From: JBOFCS01 sp051646185
GTDB taxonomy: Bacteria; Actinomycetota; Actinomycetes; Mycobacteriales; Mycobacteriaceae
Length of the DNA stretch: 14,138 bases
Direction: 5' to 3'
NCBI GenBank assembly: GCA_051646185.1
Contig: JBOFCS010000118.1
Coordinates: forward strand, 1 to 14,138
Part shown: piece after piece, positions 7,317-12,941 of the stretch
How positions within the stretch are numbered: the stretch's first letter is position 1
Layout: every line of letters starts with the position of its first letter
The notes under the pieces: generated by a model
The model's input: the letters and a program-made list of their open reading frames with translations, nothing else
Told to the model about the DNA's origin: nothing
Database searches by the model: none
Made by a program: the position numbers and the translations under genes

Positions 7317-7364
7317 AGGTCTAGCATTGTTAGGTAAGCCTAATAATGCTAGGCTAGGTCTAGC
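7317..7364. promoter_or_regulatory. Palindromic iron-box-like element upstream of mbtH
   Basis: CTAGCATTGTTAGG (7321-7334) and CCTAATAATGCTAG (7339-7352) are inverted arms of 14 bases with one G/T mismatch around the loop TAAG. The core TTAGGTAAGCCTAA (7330-7343) matches 12 of the first 14 positions of the DtxR/IdeR consensus TTAGGTTAGSCTAACCTAA, but the remaining five do not match. AGGTCTAGC occurs as a direct repeat on both sides (7317-7325 and 7356-7364). Because mbtH genes commonly serve siderophore synthesis, iron control by a DtxR-type repressor is a reasonable inference. As RNA it could equally act as a hairpin ending the menC-bpoC transcript, though no U-tract follows. Confidence 0.55.
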
Positions 7365-7381
7365 TGAGGCCAGAGGAAAAC

Positions 7382-7414
7382 ATGACAACGACAGCGAAAA
7401 GTGAGAATGTGTGA
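7382..7414 (+). CDS. 10-codon upstream ORF overlapping the mbtH start
   Basis: ATG at 7382 has a better ribosome site (AGAGGA, 7372-7377) than mbtH itself and encodes MTTTAKSENV. Its TGA (7412-7414) overlaps the mbtH GTG (7411-7413) as GTGA, the arrangement used for translational coupling. It may simply deliver ribosomes to mbtH. An alternative is that it is the 5' end of an older, longer mbtH frame displaced by a one-base change. Expression is inferred only. Confidence 0.45.
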   Translation: MTTTAKSENV

Positions 7415-7653
7415 GTACCAACCCTTTTGATGATGAAGATGGTCGTTTCTACGTTTTAATTAACGATGAAGAACAGCATTCACTCTGGCCGACTTTTGCC
7501 GAAGTGCCTGCTGGTTGGAAAGTGGTCTTTGGCGAGGCAAGCAGAGCTGAATGCTTGGAGTACGTGGAAGAAAACTGGACCGACTTGCGCCCAAAGAGCC
7601 TACGTGAGGCGATGGAAGCCGACGCCCAAGAGCGAGCAGCCCAACAGGGCTAG
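7411..7653 (+). CDS. mbtH: MbtH-like protein
   Basis: An 80-residue MbtH-family protein. These bind adenylation domains of non-ribosomal peptide synthetases and activate or stabilise them, often for siderophores. The family signatures are all present: NPFDDEDGRFYVLINDEEQH, SLWP, VPAGW, and the tail ECLEYVEENWTDLRPKSLREAM. The Trp residues at positions 26, 36 and 56 correspond to the conserved ones. The GTG start gives MSTNPFDD, the typical N-terminus, and an in-frame stop (7402-7404) rules out anything further upstream. About ten residues (EADAQERAAQQG) extend beyond the usual end. No synthetase is in the window, so its partner is encoded elsewhere. Its stop overlaps the convergent tetR stop. 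Confidence 0.95.
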   Translation: MSTNPFDDEDGRFYVLINDEEQHSLWPTFAEVPAGWKVVFGEASRAECLEYVEENWTDLRPKSLREAMEADAQERAAQQG

Positions 7654-8408
7654 GGCAGGGTGTTCTGCATGCTTGATACGTTAAAGCCTATCGAGTGCAT
7701 AATTGTTTTTAGGTGACAGTCGTATAAGTCGTCCACATTTTTTATTAGGCGTGGTAGATTTCCGAATCGCTCTGAAGTGATAAATCCGAGTATCGACGAC
7801 CAAGCGTAGTGGCTAGCGGACATTACGGCTCTCTGCTGCTTGGCGTTGAGTGCGGTTAATTCCTTCGTATTACTGAGCGTGCTCAGGTATCTACCTAGCT
7901 CGCCGATGACAATAACATCTGGTATATAACACCGTTCAAGGTTTACATCCCCACTTGCAATGCCGCGAATGTAAATATTGAGCATTAAATGAATATTGTG
8001 TGCAGCAGCTGGTCCAGTTGCGGAGGATGGGGCGTGAAAGTTTTTTATTGGTGTTCCAAAGAGCAATGAAAAATCTTCAGATTTTTCATTGCTCCAGCCG
8101 CGTATGGCATGTCCAATATGCCACCACTGCTGAGTTGGGCTCTGGGTGATTGTAGCGTCAAGTGAAGCATCGAGCGCCTGCCCAAAGCCGAGATAGGCAT
8201 CGAGGCATAGGGCGGCAATCAAGTTGTGTTGGTTGTCGAAGTAGCGATAGATCGCAGCTGAGGACATCCTCATTGATCTTGCGATACCGCGTAATGAGAG
8301 CCCGCTTGGACCCTGGGTTGCTAGTTGTTTGCGTGCAAGGAACTTTATTTCGGCTATGGTCTCAGCTCTTCGTTGATCACGACGTGATAGTCCGTGACTA
8401 GTTGTCAT
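7650..8408 (-). CDS. TetR/AcrR-family regulator with WHG-type C-terminal domain
   Basis: A 252-residue one-component repressor. The N-terminal helix-turn-helix spans about residues 15-62, with GLSLRGIARSMRMSSAAIYRYF the recognition part. The C-terminal ligand domain carries the W…FSLLFGTPI pattern of WHG (TetR_C_13) regulators. ATG at 8408 lacks a strong ribosome site. It is divergent from the amidase gene across a 229-base gap that holds a promoter and a large inverted repeat, so it most likely controls the amidase and itself. Its 3' end overlaps the mbtH stop by four bases in a shared CTAG. Codons ~105-115 contain a perfect 34-base palindrome. Ligand unknown. Confidence 0.9.
   Translation of the reverse strand: MTTSHGLSRRDQRRAETIAEIKFLARKQLATQGPSGLSLRGIARSMRMSSAAIYRYFDNQHNLIAALCLDAYLGFGQALDASLDATITQSPTQQWWHIGHAIRGWSNEKSEDFSLLFGTPIKNFHAPSSATGPAAAHNIHLMLNIYIRGIASGDVNLERCYIPDVIVIGELGRYLSTLSNTKELTALNAKQQRAVMSASHYAWSSILGFITSERFGNLPRLIKNVDDLYDCHLKTIMHSIGFNVSSMQNTLP
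8061..8094. repeat. Perfect 34-base palindrome inside the tetR coding sequence
   Basis: GAGCAATGAAAAATCT (8061-8076) and AGATTTTTCATTGCTC (8079-8094) are exact reverse complements separated by two bases. It encodes part of SNEKSEDFSLLF, within the conserved WHG-domain pattern, so the reading frame is not disturbed. On the tetR mRNA strand it is followed by TTTGG. It is too long to be expected by chance in coding DNA of this size. Confidence 0.95.
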
Positions 8409-8450
8409 GCTCTATTCCCAGTTCTAGTCTGACGCGGCATTCATTAATTA

Positions 8451-8479
8451 TTGACTTCATTTGAACTTTCGCCTAATAT
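8451..8479 (+). promoter_or_regulatory. Sigma70-type promoter for the amidase gene
   Basis: TTGACT (8451-8456), a 17-base spacer and TAATAT (8474-8479) form a near-consensus housekeeping promoter pointing to the amidase. The predicted start near 8486 leaves a leader of ~150 bases before the ATG at 8638. The -10 element overlaps the left arm of the inverted repeat that starts at 8475. Confidence 0.75.
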
Positions 8480-8518
8480 GTAATCACTAATAATAAAAGT
8501 TATCAGTGATTACATATT
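8475..8518. promoter_or_regulatory. Probable TetR operator: 14-bp inverted repeat
   Basis: AATATGTAATCACT (8475-8488) and AGTGATTACATATT (8505-8518) are perfect inverted arms 16 bases apart; ATAA and TTAT inside extend the symmetry after one mismatch. The element covers the -10 hexamer and the predicted start of the amidase promoter, the classical place for a repressor. It sits between a divergent tetR gene and its probable target. Symmetry is seen directly; protein binding is inferred. Confidence 0.7.
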
Positions 8519-8637
8519 CTTTGTGGTGACAGTCATCTATTCAGGGCAGATCAATGCAGAAGGTGAAATGAAAATATTCATTCAGTTTTGAGTAGTGCCA
8601 CAGTGTTGAAGTTGATTTAAGTTAAGGACGGGTAACC

Positions 8638-10098
8638 ATGGAGAGTTTAAGCAATAGCAATATTGAAAGTTCGCAACTAATTTTTTATGATGTGGTGGAA
8701 CAAGCAAGAATGATTGCAGCTAAAGAGATTTCATCAGTTCTACTAACCCAACTTACGCTTAAAAGAATCAAGCAGCTTAATCCGAAGCTCAATGCCTTTA
8801 CGTGCATTTTAGAGGATTCAGCTTTGATGGTTGCCCAAGAGCTTGATGATGAATTGCAACAAACAGGTAAAGTGCGTGGTTTGTTGCATGGTGTTCCTAT
8901 AGCCATCAAGGATGATAATGATGTTGCAGGGGTAGTTACTACTTTCGGGGGAAGAGCCTCAACGATTCCTGCGCTTTGTGATGGTGAGGTAGTTCGCAAG
9001 CTAAAAGAAGCGGGAGCAATTATTATAGGGAAGACAAACCTGCCAGAATTTGCTTCATTACCTTTTACTGAGCCAATACTGTTTGGTCCAGCATTGAATC
9101 CGTGGAACATTGAGAGATCGTCGGCAGGTTCTAGTGGGGGGAGTGCGGTAGCTGTAGCTTCAGGAATGGTTGGTGCGGCGATAGGCACAGATGGTGGTGG
9201 TTCCATTCGTTTACCCTCCGCATATTGTGGGTTAGTTGGGCTTAAGGCACAACGGGGCAGAGTGAGTTCTGCTCCTTATCAAGATCTTTGGAGATTGCTT
9301 GGAACTACTGGACCGCTAACCCGGAGTGTTCGAGACTGCGCGTTAATATACGATGTTATTTCTGGGAGTACCCCGATTGATAGGTTGACAACAGACCAGC
9401 TTGAAGGTCCGCTAGCGGATATGGTTGATGCAAAAGCGCGTTCATTGCGCATCGCCATTTCGCAGAAGAACCCAGCGAGATTCTCTAAACCAAATTCAGA
9501 ATCCCTTGCAGCGCTAAATAACATGGCAGAGTGTCTTCTCAGGATCGGGCATAAAGTTGAATTTGTCGATCCTTGGTACCCCGGTACCTCATTAGAGTTA
9601 TTTGTTATGTTCTTAAGTGGTGTATCGGATAAAGTGCAGTTTGTTGATAGGCCAGATTTAGTAGAGAAAAGAACTCAACTGATGTTACGTTTCGCCTCAA
9701 TTGTGCGAGGAGCGCGAATAGGCAGGTGGGTAGAGCGTAAAGCATTGTCGAAATCAGTTGCTTTTAATGAATTTTTTAAATCGTATGATCTTTTAGTAAC
9801 ACCAACAGTGACAAGTCAAGCTGTTCCGAGTGGCCAGACTAAACGGAATATCTTAGTGTTGATTAAAAATATGTTGACTACTATCAGTTATACAGGAATA
9901 TGGAACGTGTTAGGAAACCCTGCAGCAGCTATTCCCGCTGGACTATCACACTCGGGTTTGCCTTTAAGCGTCCAATTGATTGGAGCAACTAATGGTGAGC
10001 CCACAGTGATTGAAGTTGCTACTCAGATTGAGCGCAAGCTACCTTGGAGCGAGCAGTGGTCATTGATGGATACATTAAATCGCGAACGCCTGCACTAG
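8638..10098 (+). CDS. Amidase-signature family hydrolase
   Basis: A 486-residue serine amidase of the amidase-signature superfamily (relatives: GatA, fatty-acid amide hydrolase, aryl-acylamidases). The Ser-cisSer-Lys triad is present: K91 in VPIAIKD, cis-Ser S165 in AGSSGGSA and nucleophile S189 in TDGGGSIRLPS; the 24-residue spacing of the two serines is the family value. The C-terminal GNPAAAIPAGLSHSGLPLSVQLIG is also typical. ATG at 8638 has AAGGA nine bases upstream. No gatB/gatC neighbour is present, so it is a free-standing amidase, not the tRNA amidotransferase. It is likely controlled by the divergent TetR protein. The gene is more AT-rich than the men genes, which may indicate separate origin. 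Substrate unknown. Confidence 0.9.
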   Translation: MESLSNSNIESSQLIFYDVVEQARMIAAKEISSVLLTQLTLKRIKQLNPKLNAFTCILEDSALMVAQELDDELQQTGKVRGLLHGVPIAIKDDNDVAGVVTTFGGRASTIPALCDGEVVRKLKEAGAIIIGKTNLPEFASLPFTEPILFGPALNPWNIERSSAGSSGGSAVAVASGMVGAAIGTDGGGSIRLPSAYCGLVGLKAQRGRVSSAPYQDLWRLLGTTGPLTRSVRDCALIYDVISGSTPIDRLTTDQLEGPLADMVDAKARSLRIAISQKNPARFSKPNSESLAALNNMAECLLRIGHKVEFVDPWYPGTSLELFVMFLSGVSDKVQFVDRPDLVEKRTQLMLRFASIVRGARIGRWVERKALSKSVAFNEFFKSYDLLVTPTVTSQAVPSGQTKRNILVLIKNMLTTISYTGIWNVLGNPAAAIPAGLSHSGLPLSVQLIGATNGEPTVIEVATQIERKLPWSEQWSLMDTLNRERLH

Positions 10099-10111
10099 AA
10101 GATCCGATACA

Positions 10112-10705
10112 CTAACTTATCGTTGGTCGCAGAATATCCTGCGTTTCTCCGGCAAATCCCCACTCGGTGCGGCCCAACCTGCTCAACGGTTGCACTGCAT
10201 TAAACGAGGGAAGACCGTCTGCGGCAAGTATCTGCGTGTGTGCTGAAGCGTAAATAACTTGTCCCATAACAACAAAAGCATTGCCCACCTCAATAATTTG
10301 ATGCAGGGTACATTCCAGAGTGACGGGTGCTGCTGCAACCCGTGAGACGTTCACCCGGTCGGCTGGTTCGCCGATGATGCCCACCTCGTCGAACTCATTT
10401 TGTTCAGGCAGGTATGGTGCGCCTGTTTGATTCACCGCTTCGACAAGGGTGGCAGAGGTAAGGTTCACCACAAATTCGCCAGTTTCTTCAATATTGCGCA
10501 CACTATCTTTGTGGCCAACTGAGGTGAACTGCACGATAGCCGGATTCGCGCTAGTGACTGTAAAAAAGCTGTAAGGGGCAAGATTGTCGATACCAGCGGC
10601 GGACCGAGTGGAAATCCAGGCAATGGGCCGAGGAACAACTGTTGCAGTCAGAAGGTGGTAGAGGTCGTCGGCTGGTAACTGCTGGGGATCATAAAAGGTG
10701 CGCAC
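10112..10705 (-). CDS. Flavin reductase-like, FMN-binding split-barrel protein
   Basis: A 197-residue protein of the flavin reductase-like (flavoredoxin-type) family, which binds FMN and uses NAD(P)H to reduce flavin or bound substrates. The family motif VVPRPIAWISTRSAAGIDNL is followed by APYSFF (cofactor pocket), then NPAIVQF, KDSVRNI and EFVVNL in the expected order. The frame can start at TTG 10747, but the GTG at 10705 gives MRTFYDPQQLPADDLYHLL, closer to family N-termini; neither has a strong ribosome site. It converges on the amidase with 13 bases between stops. It may act in the same catabolic or redox route, but nothing in the sequence proves it. Confidence 0.85.
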   Translation of the reverse strand: MRTFYDPQQLPADDLYHLLTATVVPRPIAWISTRSAAGIDNLAPYSFFTVTSANPAIVQFTSVGHKDSVRNIEETGEFVVNLTSATLVEAVNQTGAPYLPEQNEFDEVGIIGEPADRVNVSRVAAAPVTLECTLHQIIEVGNAFVVMGQVIYASAHTQILAADGLPSFNAVQPLSRLGRTEWGFAGETQDILRPTIS

Positions 10706-10762
10706 CGCTCTATCGTGCCATGAGCCGGACTTGCGCAGAATGGACAATGCACAGATAACAGT

Positions 10763-10791
10763 TGTATATCGTTTTGGTAACAGTGCCGCAA
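10763..10791 (-). promoter_or_regulatory. Sigma70-type promoter for the flavin reductase-like gene
   Basis: On the minus strand TTGCGG (10786-10791), a 17-base spacer and TATACA (10763-10768) form a good promoter. The predicted start near 10756 leaves about 50 bases before the GTG at 10705, or about 9 before the TTG at 10747, which favours the GTG or a nearly leaderless TTG. Confidence 0.6.
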
Positions 10792-11147
10792 GTCCGTTTT
10801 TATGCTGAAATTCTTAGGTGGTTGAACCGTCAATTACTTTATTGCGGATAGTTAAGTGTTTGCCCAGGTCTCTATAGGCGTGCTCATGTGTACACGATCA
10901 AAAAAATCCACAGCAATGAACTGAATCAAAAAATAGTCCAGCACTTAATGGCAACGATTAGTGGGAAATTTAAGGTATTTCCTTGTATTTCCGTTATAAA
11001 TAAGAATTAGCAGTGTTGACGGGGGGGATTTTTCGTTACGGTCCTGATTGTTAGTTACCGCAAAGGTGGCTGGCTACAGAATAATAATGGTCACTCGTTT
11101 GAGTTGCTATTTCATATGACACAGAAATAAGGGGTCGGCGGGTACCG
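10792..11147. other. Gene-free gap upstream of the porin gene
   Basis: No coding frame longer than a few dozen codons and no RNA gene is recognised here. The stretch is AT-rich with a TATAAATAAGAAT patch (10995-11007) and a seven-G run (11021-11027) directly after TTGAC. A likely leader of ~100 bases precedes the porin ATG. Its -10 box is uncertain: TACGGT (11037-11042) gives only a 15-base spacer to TTGACG. Confidence 0.5.
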
Positions 11148-11846
11148 ATGAAAAAGTTAATGAGAACAGTTGCTGGACTGGTGCTATCGTCAGTTGTAGC
11201 GGGCACTGCTGGTTTGGGGATAGCCCAAGCGGACGTGGATTTTCAGAATGTTCAATCCACACCGGATGGGCTTACGCTTACAGTCACGCAGTCCGAAACA
11301 TTTATTAACGCGGTGTCATCGTTGGATTCGTCCCCGTTTTCGCGGGAAGCCTTCTTGAATGGCAATAATATCGCCACTGTCCAAGGTCCGGCGGGTGCCG
11401 CCATTGCGGGTGCAAGTTTTGAAGCCGGATACGAGGTTGGCTATCCAGTGGCTTTTGCTCCGACTGGAGTGCAGGTATCTTTAACAACTCCAGATCTCAG
11501 TGTTAATGGTGGGCTTAATGCCGGGGTGACCCCTAATATTTCTGGTGGGAATACTGGTGTTAGCGCTGGCATTGGGCTGACTCTTGGTGCGACAGCAGGA
11601 GTATCTTCGACTATCATTCCTGCGCAATCCTTATCGTTTACCGTGGAACACGGTGGCGTTAAAGATGTTCCGTTGGCGGCATTATCGTTATCTTCCCCGA
11701 TGGCATACGCTAATTTCTCTGGTGTGCACATGATGGTCAGTGGGGCGTGGGGGCAGGTAACCGTACGTCCTTATGCAAAACTGACCGTACTCACCGCCCA
11801 GGGGCAATCTTCTGTGGTGGTTTACGGCGAACCGGTTCGGTTGTGA
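11148..11846 (+). CDS. MspA-family porin
   Basis: A 232-residue secreted protein of the MspA family, octameric goblet-shaped porins in the mycolic-acid outer membrane of Mycobacteriales. A signal peptide ends about A28 (AQA before DVDF). The mature part shows family features: DGLTLTV near the start, SREAFLNGNNIATVQG, then GYEVGYPVAF, a Gly/Thr/Val-rich repeat section (LTLGATAGVSS), and a C-terminal beta region ending …SSVVVYGEPVRL. AAGGGG lies ~15 bases upstream of the ATG. It is followed 79 bases later by a secreted protein on the same strand. Channel function is inferred from family; sequence identity to MspA itself is not established. Confidence 0.85.
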   Translation: MKKLMRTVAGLVLSSVVAGTAGLGIAQADVDFQNVQSTPDGLTLTVTQSETFINAVSSLDSSPFSREAFLNGNNIATVQGPAGAAIAGASFEAGYEVGYPVAFAPTGVQVSLTTPDLSVNGGLNAGVTPNISGGNTGVSAGIGLTLGATAGVSSTIIPAQSLSFTVEHGGVKDVPLAALSLSSPMAYANFSGVHMMVSGAWGQVTVRPYAKLTVLTAQGQSSVVVYGEPVRL

Positions 11847-11925
11847 CCTGACTGGTTCTGCACGCTAAACAGACTACTACCTTCGTAGGTAATGATAATG
11901 AAACATATTGAGGGGAAAGAAACTA

Positions 11926-12933
11926 ATGAAAAATATCACTATATGTAGTGAAGGTGTGAACCGTTCTCTGGCAGCTTTGCTTGCGACTTTTGCGCTGCTG
12001 GCTGGCTTGACTGTGGTGGTACTCGGGTCAGGAAGTGCATCTGCTGAGACTCCTGAAGAGCGGTGCGCTCGGGAAACAGCAACGTATAACAACACTTGGG
12101 AAAATACTTGGCGTGCAACACATCCAGGTGATGTGAGTGATCCACCACCACCTCCTGTACCATACATCTGTGGGCAGACCAGTCCAACGACAACAAGCGC
12201 TACGAGCGCTCCAGTGGTGACTACCACGGCAGTTCCGACAACAAGTCGAAATCCGTTGGCACCACCTAGTGGAAGTGGTGCAACAAGTGCGACATTGACT
12301 GCACCGCCGTTGCAATCATTTACGCTTCCCGGTGGAGAAACACCGACAGTCACAGCGACGCAAAGTACGGTAGAACAGAAGTTGACTTCGACCACATCGG
12401 CACCTGTAGCTTCATCGGAGAATGTTGAGTATCCACTGCATAAGGATTCAAATAATATAAATAAGTCGGGGCCATCACAGATAATAGTGGATCGTTGTGA
12501 TACGCATTGGTATCAGAATGCTGATTGTGATGAATCCTCACTACCGGAAACGGGCGGAATCATCGTACAGGCTAATGCCTGGCAACCCCTATTCCGGGAC
12601 TCTGGTGGCAATTCTAATATCGTCACTTCAGCGAAGGTATTTGATAAAAATACAGGAGTCCCAGTTACTGCTAAATATGTGAAAGACAAAACAACCATGA
12701 CAACTACCGGGTTTGGTAGCATCAGTTTTTCGATTAGTGGTAAAAAAGAATTTGAAATCAATGGTTCAATAGTCAGTGGTGAACGTCATGTTGAGCTTAC
12801 GATGAATGACAATTGGATTGCTGATCTTGCTTTATCCATTCATGTCCCATTTTCTGTGGTCAGTATGGAACTTGTATGTGATGCAAGTGCCTCATATCTG
12901 GGGTCATCGGCAAATGCTTCAGCGAGCACTTAG
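11926..12933 (+). CDS. Secreted Thr/Pro-rich protein of unknown family
   Basis: A 335-residue protein I do not recognise. A long signal peptide (residues 1-40) ends in SASA before ETPEER. A short Cys-bounded segment (C47 to C82) contains the PPPPP run; residues ~85-165 are a Thr/Ser/Pro-rich linker; and a C-terminal domain (~185-320) has C191, C201 and C318 and looks beta-rich. An LPETG motif occurs at 206-210 but no membrane helix follows, so it is probably not a sorting signal. ATG at 11926 is chosen over the TTG at 11908 because AGGGGAAAG precedes it. The next gene starts 9 bases after its stop, so they are probably an operon. Confidence 0.8.
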   Translation: MKNITICSEGVNRSLAALLATFALLAGLTVVVLGSGSASAETPEERCARETATYNNTWENTWRATHPGDVSDPPPPPVPYICGQTSPTTTSATSAPVVTTTAVPTTSRNPLAPPSGSGATSATLTAPPLQSFTLPGGETPTVTATQSTVEQKLTSTTSAPVASSENVEYPLHKDSNNINKSGPSQIIVDRCDTHWYQNADCDESSLPETGGIIVQANAWQPLFRDSGGNSNIVTSAKVFDKNTGVPVTAKYVKDKTTMTTTGFGSISFSISGKKEFEINGSIVSGERHVELTMNDNWIADLALSIHVPFSVVSMELVCDASASYLGSSANASAST

Positions 12934-12941
12934 GAGATAGC

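Noticed and set aside
10886..10924. Small ORF in the gap before the porin gene
   Set aside because: It stops after 12 codons and has no ribosome site.
11881..11905. Fur/Zur-type box in GGTAATGATAATGAAACA before the secreted protein
   Set aside because: There is a partial half-site only, no symmetry, and nothing metal-related in the gene.
11877..12395. 172-codon minus-strand frame opposite the secreted protein
   Set aside because: It arises from the Thr/Pro-rich linker read backwards (Val/Gly-rich). The plus-strand frame has a signal peptide and a good ribosome site.
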